NCBI RefSeq assembly: GCF_003173715.1
Contig: NZ_CP029550.1
Span: forward strand, 3,254,501-3,318,500
Origin: Methylobacterium durans
GTDB lineage: Bacteria > Pseudomonadota > Alphaproteobacteria > Rhizobiales > Beijerinckiaceae
Direction: 5' to 3'
DNA length: 64,000 bases
Part shown: positions 29,095-38,879 of the stretch, one piece after another
Layout: each line of letters begins with the position of its first letter
How positions within the stretch are numbered: position 1 is the first letter of the stretch
Notes under the pieces: model-generated
What the model was told of the DNA's origin: nothing
Databases searched by the model: none
What the model saw: only the letters and a program-made list of their open reading frames with translations
Program-made: the position numbers and the translations under genes

Positions 29095-29496
29095 ATGGCT
29101 CCCGTCAGCGTCGTCCTGATCGGCCTTGATCCCGACCTGATCGACTTCTCGGCGCCCGCCTACAGCGCCTATCCGGGCCTCGATGCGGCCAAGGTCCGAG
29201 CGGGTCTCGAAGCGGACGCGGCGCGTCTCAGGGAACTCGGCTATGCCCCGGAGATCTGCCTCGTCGATTTCGGGCAGACGGCCGAGTCGGTCGTCCGGGA
29301 ACTCCTGCGGCGCAAGCTCTTCGACGCGGTGATGATCGGGGCAGGCGTTCGCCTGATCGTGGAGAACACCGCCCTGTTCGAGAAGCTGATCAACATCGTC
29401 CACGTGCACGCGCCGCAGGCGAAGTTCTGCTTCAACACGCGGCCGACCGACACGGCTGAGGCCGTGCAACGCTGGTTCCTGCCGCGGGCGCGTTAG
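29095..29496 (+). CDS. Conserved hypothetical protein
   Basis: 133 residues starting MAPVSVVLIGLDPDLIDFSA. A Rossmann-like alternation of strands and helices is suggested by VVLIGLDP, EICLVDFG, FDAVMIGAG and AKFCFNTRP, but I cannot name a family. GGAGAA lies about 6 bases before ATG 29095; the frame extends to 29038 but that part looks non-coding. It starts 94 bp after cysN and overlaps the 3' end of the next, opposite gene by 4 bases. Confidence 0.65.
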   Translation: MAPVSVVLIGLDPDLIDFSAPAYSAYPGLDAAKVRAGLEADAARLRELGYAPEICLVDFGQTAESVVRELLRRKLFDAVMIGAGVRLIVENTALFEKLINIVHVHAPQAKFCFNTRPTDTAEAVQRWFLPRAR

Positions 29497-29771
29497 ACGA
29501 CATCCTCCAGCATCTGCCCGACACCTTGCCTGCGGTCCCGATTCCACTCCGTGCGGATCGTCATCGAGACCGTGCACAGGCTTTCGTCCTCCTCCGTGCG
29601 GACGACGGCGCTGAGCGGCGCCTCGCGACCCTCCGCCGTGGCGATCCGCGCGAGGTCGTGGAGGGTCGCGACGGCGATCTCGTGGGCGCTCAGATCGTCG
29701 AGAGCGATCACGCCCTCGCAATCCCGCTGACGGCGGGACCCGACGGTGGCATCGATGAAGTAACGGGGCAT
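29493..29771 (-). CDS. DUF6894-like small protein
   Basis: 92 residues starting MPRYFIDATVGSRRQRDCEG and continuing VIALDDLSAHEIAVATLHDL. This is the pattern of the short DUF6894-type proteins common in Methylobacterium and relatives (MPRYFFD...D..G..L.D...A...A). ATG 29771 is chosen for the family start with GGAGTGG before it, rather than 29783. Role unknown; no partner gene. Confidence 0.65.
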   Translation of the reverse strand: MPRYFIDATVGSRRQRDCEGVIALDDLSAHEIAVATLHDLARIATAEGREAPLSAVVRTEEDESLCTVSMTIRTEWNRDRRQGVGQMLEDVV

Positions 29772-30028
29772 AGCCACTCCCAATCACGTACTGGTGATAC
29801 TTTGCGGAAATGCACGCCGGACCGCATTAACCTGTGCGGAAGCCAGGTGTCTGACGAATCGATGGTTTCACGATCCCAGCGGAGCGGATCCGCGGCATGG
29901 GCTTCATCCACAACCTGTCCAAACCGTCATCTCGTGCACAGGCCGCGGCAAGGCCCGGAACCGCTAGATGGAGCAACGGCCACGCCGCGCGATCGGGGCG
30001 GCCGGCAACCCAACAGGAGAATATCGCC

Positions 30029-30325
30029 ATGTCGAAACGCTGGATGCTCGGCCTCGGCGCCGCGCTCGCCCTGGGCGGCTTCGGGGCTGTCTCGACGGCG
30101 GAGGCTGCGCCGCTCGGAGTCGGCGCGGCCCAGGGCTTGGCCGGGGCCACGCCCCTCGTCGAGCAGGTCGCGCAGGGCTGCGGGCCCGGCTGGGGCCGCG
30201 GCGCCTACGGCCGCTGCCGGCCTTTCGCCGGGCCCGGGCGCTTCTACGGTCCGCGCCCGTTCTATGGCCGGCGCTGCTTCATCCGACCGACCCCGTTCGG
30301 GCCGCGGCGCGTCTGCCGCTGGTAG
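30029..30325 (+). CDS. Exported GCG_CRPN-type small protein
   Basis: 98 residues. N-terminal signal peptide MSKRWMLGLGAALALGGFGA with a likely cleavage after AEA (~28-30). The mature part carries CGPGWGRGAYGRCRPF and an Arg/Gly/Phe/Pro-rich tail with CFIRPTPFGPRRVCRW. This Gly-Cys-Gly...Cys-Arg-Pro arrangement is a known prefix region of small rhizobial exported proteins of unknown role. AGGAGA precedes ATG 30029. A related signal-peptide style is seen at 42137. Confidence 0.75.
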   Translation: MSKRWMLGLGAALALGGFGAVSTAEAAPLGVGAAQGLAGATPLVEQVAQGCGPGWGRGAYGRCRPFAGPGRFYGPRPFYGRRCFIRPTPFGPRRVCRW

Positions 30326-30332
30326 GGCCGGC

Positions 30333-31352
30333 TCAGGGCTTTGCCCCTTCGCCGAGGCCGAACGCCTCGGCGAGGAGGGTGTAGGATCTGCGCCGCGCCA
30401 CCTGATCATGGATCGCCGAGAACACCATGATCTCGTCGGCCTGCGTGACCTCCGCCAGCGCACCGAGGCGCGCCCGCAGGGTCTCCGGCGAGCCGACATG
30501 CAGCCGGGCGCGTCCCCGTTCGAGGCGCGCGCGCTCGGCCTGCGAGAAGGGATAGGCGGCGGCCTCCTGCGGGCTCGGCAGGGGCAGGTACTCGCCCCGC
30601 TCGCGCCGGAGCGTCGCGAGTTCGGCGCTGAGGGCCAGCCGCTCCGCCTCGGCGTCGGTCTCCGCGCAGATCGCCGCCGCGGCGAGGATGGCGTGAGGCC
30701 GCTCCCGCCAGCGGGAGGGGCGGAAGCCGCGCCGGTAGGCGAGCATCGCCGCCTCGGAATCGAAGGCCGCGAAATGCTGCGCGAAGGCGAAGCCGGTGCC
30801 GACCCGGCCCGCGAGATGCGCGCTGTAGTCCGAGGAGCCGAGCAGGAAGAGCGGCGGCAGCGGCGCGCCCGAGGGCATGACCTCCACGCTGCGGAAGGGA
30901 TGGCCCGCGGGAAAATCCCCCGTCTCCCACAGCATCAGCTCCTGCAGCCGGTCGAGGAAGTCGTCGCCCCCAAGCGGGACTTGGCGCCGCCGCAGCGCCT
31001 GCGCGGTGATGCCGTCCGTGCCGGGTGCCCGCCCGAGGCCGAGGTCGATGCGGCCGGGGAACAAGGCCTCCAGCATCTTGAAGCGCTCCGCCACCATCAG
31101 CGGCGCGTGGTTCGGCAGCATGATGCCGCCGGATCCGACCCGGATATGTCGGGTCGCCGCGGCGATCTGGCCAATCATGATCTCGGGGGCCGGGCTCGCG
31201 ACCGAGGGCAGCGCGTGGTGCTCGGCGAGCCAGAAGCGGGTGTAGCCGAGCCCATCGACGTGGCGGGCGAGGGCGATCGAGTCCTGGAGCGCCTGCGCCG
31301 GGCTCGCACCAGCGATCACGAATGAGAGGTCGAGAACGGAGATCGCGATCAT
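30333..31352 (-). CDS. LLM class flavin-dependent oxidoreductase
   Basis: 339 residues, luciferase-like monooxygenase TIM barrel of the MsnO8 group. Visible are LSVLDLS-type start (MIAISVLDLSFVIAG), FWLAEHHALPSVASPAPE (~40-57), IRVGSGGIMLPNHAPLMVAE, PGRIDLGLGRAPGTD, LFLLGSSDYSAHLA and the C-terminal EIMVFSAIHDQVARRRSY. Substrate unknown. ATG 31352 is the family start; the 28-residue upstream extension is rejected. It stands alone between a small exported protein and an aminotransferase on the other strand. Confidence 0.9.
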   Translation of the reverse strand: MIAISVLDLSFVIAGASPAQALQDSIALARHVDGLGYTRFWLAEHHALPSVASPAPEIMIGQIAAATRHIRVGSGGIMLPNHAPLMVAERFKMLEALFPGRIDLGLGRAPGTDGITAQALRRRQVPLGGDDFLDRLQELMLWETGDFPAGHPFRSVEVMPSGAPLPPLFLLGSSDYSAHLAGRVGTGFAFAQHFAAFDSEAAMLAYRRGFRPSRWRERPHAILAAAAICAETDAEAERLALSAELATLRRERGEYLPLPSPQEAAAYPFSQAERARLERGRARLHVGSPETLRARLGALAEVTQADEIMVFSAIHDQVARRRSYTLLAEAFGLGEGAKP

Positions 31353-31494
31353 GCCCGCGAGATGGGAACGCGCCGGCTTCCGCGCGAGCCCCGCGCAGGG
31401 TCCGCCCCGGTCCGACCCGACATTCCGGCCAAGCATGACATTCGCGGGCCGAGGGCGATTCCCCCACCTTGCCCCTGGGACCGGCCGCGACTAG

Positions 31495-32754
<1,260 letters not shown>

Positions 32755-32780
32755 GCTCGGCCACGCGGCCGACGCGATCA

Positions 32781-32815
32781 GGCGTCCGGTGCCCTGCACC
32801 GGGCGCCTTTTTCGT
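32781..32815 (+). terminator. Rho-independent terminator after the aminotransferase gene
   Basis: Stem GGCGTCCGGTG/CACCGGGCGCC (11 bp with one G-T pair), loop CCCTG, followed by TTTTT. Confidence 0.85.
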
Positions 32816-33280
32816 GCCTCTGACCGACGGATCGTCACAGCGTGACAGAATTGGCGATCCGCGGTTGCCCGGCTCGGTGCCACCCCCTACATCGGCACTC
32901 CCCAGCGACCGATGCGTCCGACGGTTTCGCGAGCCCTCTCGGGCTGCATGGTGGCGGGGCGGCAGTGACGGGACGGCGCGGACCAGTTCTCTGCGCTCCT
33001 CCTGTGAGGCTCAGTGGGCCGAGTAGCTGCAGGTGTGTCGGGAGCGCGGGGAACAGGAACCGCGGACCTTGGCGCATGGCCCACCTGCTCATCCCCGGGT
33101 CGTCCTGCCCGGGTCGTCCCGCCCGTGTCGGCCTTCCGGGGCGCGCCTGCCGACGCCGCCTGCGCCATTCCGGGACCGGCGGGCCTAGTGCGGCTTGCGG
33201 GTTCATTCACGCTCCTGAGCGAAGCTGAGCTGGGCCGTGCAACCGGCCGCGTTCCACCGCGTATCCTCAGGTTACCCATC
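32816..33280. other. 465-bp stretch without a convincing gene
   Basis: Frames at 32842-33228 (plus) and 32887-33423 (minus) are Arg/Pro/Gly-rich and look like GC-driven artefacts. It probably holds the promoter of the small exported protein at 33281. Confidence 0.45.
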
Positions 33281-33574
33281 ATGCGGCGCCTCCTCTCCGG
33301 CGGCATCAAGGCGATCCTGGCGATCGCGGCCCTGTCCACCGCCGCCCACTGGGCCATGCGCGTCCAGCGCGAGCCCGCCGGCCGGCCGGCCGCGGTCGCC
33401 GCGGTTCCCGACCCCGTCACCACCGGCTCGATCGAGACGCCGAAGGCGAGTGCCGCCCGCCAGTCGCTGGCCGAAGGCGCGCCGCGCGGTCTCGACCAGG
33501 ATCACCTGTCCGCGCTCATCGCGAGCGCGACCGGCGACAAGCCGAAGGTGCAGAAGGCGGTGGCGAAACGCTGA
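33281..33574 (+). CDS. Small membrane-anchored or exported hypothetical protein
   Basis: 97 residues. MRRLLSGGIKAILAIAALST is a positively charged start plus a hydrophobic segment, either a signal peptide or an N-terminal anchor. The rest is Ala/Pro-rich with DPVTTGSIETPK, a pattern common in alphaproteobacterial periplasmic small proteins, and ends GDKPKVQKAVAKR. I recognise no domain. The ATG at 33281 is chosen over an upstream frame that does not look like protein. Confidence 0.55.
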   Translation: MRRLLSGGIKAILAIAALSTAAHWAMRVQREPAGRPAAVAAVPDPVTTGSIETPKASAARQSLAEGAPRGLDQDHLSALIASATGDKPKVQKAVAKR

Positions 33575-33589
33575 TCCTCCAGACCTGCG

Positions 33590-33715
33590 ACTCGCTCCCT
33601 CCTCCGCTCGGGAAAGGGCGGAGTGAGGGATCCAGGCTTATCCGGCGATGCCGCACCCCTCACCCGGTGCGCTGACGCGCACGCGACCTCTCCCAAACGG
33701 GAGAGGCGAGGCCCG
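33590..33715. repeat. Intergenic palindromic repeats
   Basis: Imperfect hairpins CTCCGCTCGGGAAAGGGCGGAG near 33602 and CCTCTCCCAAACGGGAGAGG near 33689 lie between converging genes; same class as the repeat at 10880. Confidence 0.55.
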
Positions 33716-33723
33716 GCTCTGCC

Positions 33724-34302
33724 TCAGGCTGCGAGTTGGCGCGCCTCGTGCCGGCCCTCCTGGACCTCCTCGATGATCTTCGCGCAGAACGCGTCGAGGT
33801 CGCCCGGATTGCGGCTCGTGATGATGCCCTGATCGGTCACGACCTCCTTGTCCTGCCAGTGGCCGCCGGCATTCGTCACGTCGCGCTTGATGGAGGCAAA
33901 GGAGGTGAGCTGGCGACCCTTCACGGCACCGGTCTCGATGAGCAGCCACGGCGCGTGGCAGATCGCGGCCACCACCTTGCCAGAGGTGAGGAAGCCCCGG
34001 ATCACCTCGAGGGCCTTCGACTCGAGCCGCAGCTTGTCCGGATTGATCTGGCCGCCCGGAAGCACGAGGGCGTCGTAGTCGCCCGCGTTCACGCCCTCCA
34101 CGTCGTGATCGACCGGCACGCTCTTGCCCCAATCGGTCTTGTCCCAGCCGCGGATCGAATCCTTCGACTGGCGCGATTGCGGGGCGGCGACGTGGACGGT
34201 CGCGCCGGCCTCCTTGAGCTTGGCCTGCGGCACCGTCAGCTCGCTCTCCTCGAAGCCGTCGGTAGCGAGAATCAGGATCTTGGCCTGCTTGATGTCGGCC
34301 AT
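33724..34302 (-). CDS. DJ-1/PfpI family protein (type 1 glutamine amidotransferase-like)
   Basis: 192 residues. It starts MADIKQAKILILATDGFEES, then ELTVPQAKLKEAG, ALVLPGGQINPDKLR, and nucleophile elbow VVAAICHAPWLLIE with Cys ~111 followed by His, as in PfpI/YhbO proteins. These act as deglycases, chaperones or stress proteases depending on the study. ATG 34302 is the conserved start; the extension to 34437 is rejected. Converges with the small gene at 33281 and is divergent from the proline-rich gene. Confidence 0.9.
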   Translation of the reverse strand: MADIKQAKILILATDGFEESELTVPQAKLKEAGATVHVAAPQSRQSKDSIRGWDKTDWGKSVPVDHDVEGVNAGDYDALVLPGGQINPDKLRLESKALEVIRGFLTSGKVVAAICHAPWLLIETGAVKGRQLTSFASIKRDVTNAGGHWQDKEVVTDQGIITSRNPGDLDAFCAKIIEEVQEGRHEARQLAA

Positions 34303-34483
34303 GAGTGCACCTCCATGTTGGGATCTGGAGGCGCAAACTGCGGCCGCCGCGCGAGGTTCCGGCGCCTCCGGGCCGCGCGATGCCGCACGGGGCCGAGGCG
34401 GGGCCAAGACGGGGCCAAGTCGGAACCCCGCGCGCAACGGGGCCGTTGGTCTCCCACATCCCTACAGCGCGAGGAGGCTTCGC

Positions 34484-34705
34484 ATGGCCAATCCCGGCCT
34501 TCCGACTCCCGAACCCACGCCCGGCGGCAACATCCCCGGCGATCTTCCGCCGCCGCCGCAGCCCGACGAGCTGCCGGATACCGGCCCGACCGGGCCGCGG
34601 ACACCCTATCCGGTCGACGATCCCGGCATCGACGATCCGGCCGGCCCAGGCTCGGAGCCCGATTACCTACCGGGCAACCCGACCGATCCGGGCGTCCGCC
34701 TCTAG
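34484..34705 (+). CDS. Small proline/aspartate-rich protein
   Basis: 73 residues, mostly Pro, Gly and Asp: PTPEPTPGGNIPGDLPPPPQ through GPTGPRTPYPVDDPGIDD. Probably intrinsically disordered; no signal peptide. GAGGAGG with 7-bp spacing precedes the ATG, which supports translation. The gene is divergent from the DJ-1/PfpI gene. Function unknown. As sequenced, the gene after it on the minus strand reads through into its antisense strand, which I attribute to a missing base. Confidence 0.6.
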   Translation: MANPGLPTPEPTPGGNIPGDLPPPPQPDELPDTGPTGPRTPYPVDDPGIDDPAGPGSEPDYLPGNPTDPGVRL

Positions 34706-34710
34706 GGCGC

Positions 34711-35099
34711 TCAGTGCCCCCGTGCGAGGCGCGGACGTCGCGCGGGGCGTTGAGGATCTCGGAGAGGCTCGTCGCGACGTGGCGGGCCTCTTCGTCCGTC
34801 AGGCGCAGCTGGAACGGGGGCAGCGCTCCCGCCTGCAGGGCGACCACGGCCTGGCCCTGCTCGTCGGTGCCGACCTCGATCGCGGAGGAGGTGACGTCGA
34901 GCATCGCAATGTCCTCCTCGCCCATCTCCTCGGGAAGGTCGGTCTCGTCGGTCTCGTCGATCGCGGTGAGGAGCTGCCCCACCGCCCGCACCAGGGCGCG
35001 GGCTGCCCGGGCGTCCATCACGACGGCGGTGGCCTGATCGTCCTTCTGGAACGAGAGCTGGATGTTGCCGCCTTCGAGGGAGACCGAGATACCCGCCAT
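34711..35099 (-). CDS. Conserved hypothetical protein; C-terminus affected by a probable missing base
   Basis: 128 residues if corrected, starting MAGISVSLEGGNIQLSFQKD and continuing DQATAVVMDARAARALVRAV, with an acidic middle (ETDETDLPEEMGEEDIAMLD). I recognise no named family. As sequenced the frame continues to 34272, antisense to the proline-rich gene. One more base in the C5 run at 34717-34721 would give ...ASHGGH and a stop at 34711, and the corrected length is then a multiple of three. The frame up to ILNAPRDVRASHGG is well supported by its composition. Confidence 0.65.
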
Positions 35100-35398
35100 G
35101 GATCGCCTAACTGCCTGGAGCCGAACTCATATATGCACGCTGCGGCGCGAAAAACACAGGGTTGCGGTGCTCTCCGTCCCCCGTCCGCGGCATGAGAACA
35201 CGGACCGGCGCGACGGCGACGCCTTGTTGCGGCCGCATGAAGCCCCTACATAGGGTCTCGGGGGGCGATTGGTGAGACGGGCGCTCTACAGGTCCTGCGT
35301 CTCCAGCCCCGCCGCTCCGTCAGACTACGGAAGAGGTCTTCGCGCACGCCCCGTGTGGACGAGTGCTGTCGACCAATGGACGATACGAGGTTCAATTC

Positions 35399-35608
35399 GT
35401 GAATACCGGCACTGTTAAGTGGTTCAACGAGACCAAGGGCTATGGCTTCATCCAGCCCGATGATGGCGGCAAGGATGTGTTCGTTCACATCTCCGCTGTC
35501 GAGCGCGCAGGCATGCGCAATCTCGTGGAGGGTCAGAAGATCAGCTACGAGATCCTGACGGACAAGCGCAGCGGCAAGGATGCCGCGGGCAACCTTCAGG
35601 CGGCCTGA
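35399..35608 (+). CDS. Cold-shock protein, CspA family (second copy)
   Basis: 69 residues, one CSD domain with [11 protein letters not shown] and VFVHISAVE. About 54 of 69 residues equal the copy at 1918; the differences cluster in the last third. The GTG at 35399 gives [14 protein letters not shown] with CGAGG about 9 bases upstream. An upstream in-frame start at 35363 would add 12 unusual residues. The ~300 bp upstream is gene-free and may form a long structured 5' leader as in other csp mRNAs. Confidence 0.9.
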   Translation: MNTGTVKWFNETKGYGFIQPDDGGKDVFVHISAVERAGMRNLVEGQKISYEILTDKRSGKDAAGNLQAA

Positions 35609-35626
35609 TCGGAGAGCGATCGTCCA

Positions 35627-35658
35627 ACGCCAGTCCGCTCGCGCGGACTGGCGTTTCC
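35627..35658 (+). terminator. Rho-independent terminator of cold-shock gene
   Basis: Perfect 11-bp stem ACGCCAGTCCG/CGGACTGGCGT, loop CTCGCG, then TTCC; 18 bp after the stop codon. Confidence 0.75.
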
Positions 35659-35811
35659 TGAAGGGCTCCGACGCCGAGCCCGAACCTTCCGACGCCGCCG
35701 ATGAGCCTTGAAGGCCGAGGTCGCGCCGGATGGTGAAGATACCAAACCAGAAACGAGCCGGGCTCCGCCGAGAGGCGAATATCCGGTCCAAGGATCATAA
35801 GAAGAAACGAC

Positions 35812-36044
35812 ATGCAGTTTGAGTACACCCGGCGCCGTAGCGCCCGGTCGCCCGTCACCGACGCCGCGACCTTCCGTGTGGCTCGCCTGAATCAGGCCCG
35901 AATGCCGGCAAGCCCGGCCTCGATTGCACCCACGTCATCGATCGCTCCTACAATTACCATTCGCCCCGCGAACTGCGCTGGCATCTGGCCGATCGTTTCG
36001 GCCTGGCTCCCGCCGCCGTCTCGGTGCGCGAAGCGCGGGCCTGA
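35812..36044 (+). CDS. Possible small protein split by a frameshift
   Basis: The start frame gives MQFEYTRRRSARSPVTDAAT; the end frame gives NAGKPGLDCTHVIDRSYNYH then SPRELRWHLADRFGLAPAAV and a stop at 36042-36044. The second part looks strongly protein-like. Joining them needs one extra base near 35889-35893 (GCTCGCCTG), giving 77 residues. No family is recognised. Confidence 0.4.
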
Positions 36045-36128
36045 GGGCTCCTCACGCAAGATCGGCAGAGCACCCCGGCACTGACGACGTCGGTGACGAG
36101 GCGGACCGGATGCGTCCGAGCGTCAGGC

Positions 36129-36953
36129 TCAGGCCGTCAGCGCCGCGACGACCGGCACCAGCAACCCGTCCGGCACGGCGACGAGTTCGCCGTGCACCGG
36201 GTTCTCCCGGTTGTAGATCGTGCGCCGGCCGGCGAGGTCGCAGACCGACCCGCCCGCCTCGCGCAGGATGAGATCGGCCGCGGCGAGATCCCAGTCCCGC
36301 GCGTCCGACGACACCAATCCCACGTCGATGCTGCCCTCCGCGACCCGGGCGACCCGGAGCGCGAGCGAGGGCACACGGTCGATCCGGACGAAGTCCGGGT
36401 CGGCCCCCTCGCGCGTGAGCCCACGCGTGAGACGTTCGATCATCGGCTTGGGGCCGGTGACGCGGGCGCCGGGAAGCGCGGCGCGGTCCGAGACGCGGAT
36501 CGGCGCCTCGTCCCGCCGGGAGCCGCAGCCGGCCACGGCCTCGTAGAAATGCCCGCTCGCGGGCGCGTGCACGATCCCGATGACGGGCTGGCCGGCGGAC
36601 AGCAGGCCGACCGCGATCGACCAGTCGGGGTGGCCCGACAGGAAGGCGCGCGTCCCGTCGATCGGATCGACGATCCAGACCAACCCGGATCTGAGCCGGA
36701 CGGGATCGTCCCGCGTCTCCTCCGAGAGCCACGCGGCGGCCGGCACGATCTGGCTCAGACGCACCTTCAGGAAGGCGTCGACGGCGACGTCCGCCTCCGT
36801 CACCGGAGACCCGCCCGCCTTCGACCAGATCCGTGCGCGCGTCTGCTCACCCGACCGGAAATGCGGCAGGGCGAGCGAGGCCGCCTCGCGGACCGCCTCG
36901 CGCAAGGCCGGCATCAAGGCCTGCGCGGCCTCGGAGGACATCGTGTCGGGCAT
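36129..36953 (-). CDS. cysQ: 3'(2'),5'-bisphosphate nucleotidase CysQ / inositol-phosphatase family
   Basis: 274 residues. Metal-binding motifs of the family: LSEETRDDP, VWIVDPIDGTRAFLSGHPDW (~93-112; D-P-I-D-G-T) and DWDLAAADLILREAGG near 225. CysQ removes phosphate from PAP or APS-type by-products of sulfate assimilation; some relatives hydrolyse other phosphates, so substrate is inferred from the close motif match. ATG 36953 is used; MSSEAAQ five codons later is an alternative. It lies far from the cys genes. Confidence 0.82.
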   Translation of the reverse strand: MPDTMSSEAAQALMPALREAVREAASLALPHFRSGEQTRARIWSKAGGSPVTEADVAVDAFLKVRLSQIVPAAAWLSEETRDDPVRLRSGLVWIVDPIDGTRAFLSGHPDWSIAVGLLSAGQPVIGIVHAPASGHFYEAVAGCGSRRDEAPIRVSDRAALPGARVTGPKPMIERLTRGLTREGADPDFVRIDRVPSLALRVARVAEGSIDVGLVSSDARDWDLAAADLILREAGGSVCDLAGRRTIYNRENPVHGELVAVPDGLLVPVVAALTA

Positions 36954-37317
36954 GAAGATCCGGGTCGGATGGTGCGGTCTGTCCGCGCTGGCCTCGGGGC
37001 CTCGCGCGGGCGGCGGGTCGGCGGCGCCCCGGCTCAACGTCGCGACGCTCCCGAAAGAGGGTGCGGCATGGCTCGTGCCGAGCGCAAGCCGAAACTAGGT
37101 CGCGCCCCGATTCGTCACAAGCAGCGCCGCGCAGAATGGGATACGCCGGGTTTGTCCCGATCTGTGCAAGGAAGCGTTGAGCATTCCGAGCATCAGAGGC
37201 ATCTCCACCAACGCTTAACGCTCACTCTTAAGGTCGCCTGAGGAGGTTCGACGCGATTTTGCTTGGCATAACGGACGATCCGACAGAGATCGCCACTTGC
37301 ATCAGGGCGTCAGGCAG

Positions 37318-37809
37318 ATGAACACTTATCAGAGCATGAACGCGCACAGCCCCGACCCGGCCTCGGCGAAGTCTCCTGCCTTCGCCGCCTCGCCGCTCCC
37401 GATTCTCGGCACCCTCGCGGGCGCCACCCGGCCGACCGGGATCGCGCTGGCCTTCGCGGCCGACGATGCCGAGAGAAGCGGCGAGGATCGCTTCGATCTC
37501 CTCCTCGTCGACGATCAGGGCGAGGTGGCCTCGCGGCTCGGTCCCTTCGCGGAGGAGGATGTCGTGGCGATCTGGCGCGATCTCTCTACCCGGACCGGCC
37601 TGCCGCGGATGATCGTGCGCGAGGACGGGGCCTTGAGCCTCGTCTCCCGCCAGATCGGCCGCGTGGCGCTCGGCACCACCCGGATGCGCCGCCGCTGCGG
37701 GCTCCTCGGCGGCCGGCGCCCCCGCTTCCTCGTGCGCCGGAAGACCGGCCGACTGCCGGTGCGTCCGCTGATCCACCGGGGCGAGAACGAGATCATCGCC
37801 CGCTCGTGA
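37318..37809 (+). CDS. DUF6101-like conserved protein
   Basis: 163 residues. After a Ser/Pro-rich N-terminus comes LPILGTLAGATRPTGIALAF, DLLLVDDQGEVASRLGPFAE and a basic C-terminal half (TTRMRRRCGLLGGRRPRFLV then RRKTGRLPVRPLIHRGENEI). The pattern fits a family of conserved alphaproteobacterial proteins of unknown role; the DUF6101 label is from memory. ATG 37318 is preferred to TTG 37297. The gene converges with ubiA, 2 bp between stops. Confidence 0.65.
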   Translation: MNTYQSMNAHSPDPASAKSPAFAASPLPILGTLAGATRPTGIALAFAADDAERSGEDRFDLLLVDDQGEVASRLGPFAEEDVVAIWRDLSTRTGLPRMIVREDGALSLVSRQIGRVALGTTRMRRRCGLLGGRRPRFLVRRKTGRLPVRPLIHRGENEIIARS

Positions 37810-37811
37810 GT

Positions 37812-38762
37812 TCAGGCGGCCCAGGCCCTGACGATCGCGTCGAGGGCGAGGCCGGCGAACAGGATCAGGCCCGCGTCCCGGTTCGACCGGAACAGGGCGA
37901 GCGCCCCCCGGCCGTCGCGCTCGCGCAGCCGCAGGACCTGCCGCCCGAGATGGGCTGAGAACAGAGCGATCCCGGCAAACCCCAGGGCCTCCGCGCCGGC
38001 CGCGATGGCCGCGAGGCCGATCAGCAGGGCGCAGGCCCCGTAGCAGAACCCGACCGCGAGGCGCAGCCGCGCCCCGAACAGGCGGGCCGAGGACCGGATG
38101 CCGGCGATCTCGTCGTCCTCGATGTCCTGAACCGCGTAGATCGTGTCGTAGCCGATCACCCAGGCGACGGCCCCCGCGTAGAGCAGGTAGGCCGGGAGAT
38201 CGAGCCGCCCGAAGACGGCGACCCAGCCCATCAGCGCGCCCCAGGCGAAGGCGAGGCCAAGGACGGCCTGCGGCATCGACATGAACCGCTTCATGAACGG
38301 GTAGATTGCCACCGGCACCAGCGAGGCCATGCCGACGAGGATGGCGGTGCCGTTGAATTGCAGCAGCACCGCGAGACCGACGAGGGCCTGGGCGACCAGG
38401 AACACGGCCGCTTCCTTGGTGCTCACCTGCCCCGAGGGGAGCGGGCGCGAGCGCGTTCGCTCGACCTGCGCGTCGAGATCGCGGTCGGCGATGTCGTTGT
38501 AGGTCGAGCCGGCCCCCCGCATCGCGACGGCGCCGATCAGGAACAGGACGAGGTGCCAGGGATCGGGATAGGGCCGCCCCGCGGCCGTCGCCGCCAGCGC
38601 CGCCGACCACCAGCAGGGCAGAACGAGCAGCCACCAGCCGATCGGCCGGTCGATCCGCGCGAGCCGCAGATAGGGCCGCGCGCGCCGCGGCGCGAGGCGA
38701 TCGACCCAGTGCCCCGCGACCGCATCGGCGACCCGGCCCTCCTCAAGGGGGCGGCCGTTCAC
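37812..38762 (-). CDS. ubiA: 4-hydroxybenzoate octaprenyltransferase
   Basis: 316 residues with about eight transmembrane helices. It attaches the polyprenyl tail to 4-hydroxybenzoate in ubiquinone synthesis at the inner membrane. The two Mg-prenyl-diphosphate motifs are clear: GAGSTYNDIADRDLDAQVER with the following TRSRPLPSG, and YDTIYAVQDIEDDEIAGIRS. The start is taken as GTG 38762 (MNGRPLEEG); a later start is possible because the first ~25 residues are variable. Confidence 0.92.
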   Translation of the reverse strand: MNGRPLEEGRVADAVAGHWVDRLAPRRARPYLRLARIDRPIGWWLLVLPCWWSAALAATAAGRPYPDPWHLVLFLIGAVAMRGAGSTYNDIADRDLDAQVERTRSRPLPSGQVSTKEAAVFLVAQALVGLAVLLQFNGTAILVGMASLVPVAIYPFMKRFMSMPQAVLGLAFAWGALMGWVAVFGRLDLPAYLLYAGAVAWVIGYDTIYAVQDIEDDEIAGIRSSARLFGARLRLAVGFCYGACALLIGLAAIAAGAEALGFAGIALFSAHLGRQVLRLRERDGRGALALFRSNRDAGLILFAGLALDAIVRAWAA

Positions 38763-38815
38763 CGGAAAAGCCGGGCGAAGCGGGAGGGGATGCGGTGGGG
38801 GCTGTTCATCGACGC

Positions 38816-38847
38816 CATCTCTCCTCCCCCTGCGGGGAGGGGAGGCG
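38816..38847. repeat. Palindromic intergenic unit
   Basis: CTCCTCCCCCTGCGGGGAGGGGAGG, a hairpin unit of the same class as at 63155, between ubiA and the exported protein gene. Confidence 0.5.
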
Positions 38848-38879
38848 CGTTCGGGTGCGACGGCCGAGGCGCTTCGATC

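Noticed and set aside
33014..33280. Longer N-terminus for the small exported protein
   Set aside because: The upstream part is Gly/Arg/Pro-rich with no pattern of a protein; the ATG at 33281 begins a typical signal-like segment.
35363..35398. In-frame GTG start at 35363 for the second cold-shock gene
   Set aside because: It would add 12 residues not found in CspA proteins; GTG 35399 gives the standard N-terminus with a suitable ribosome site.
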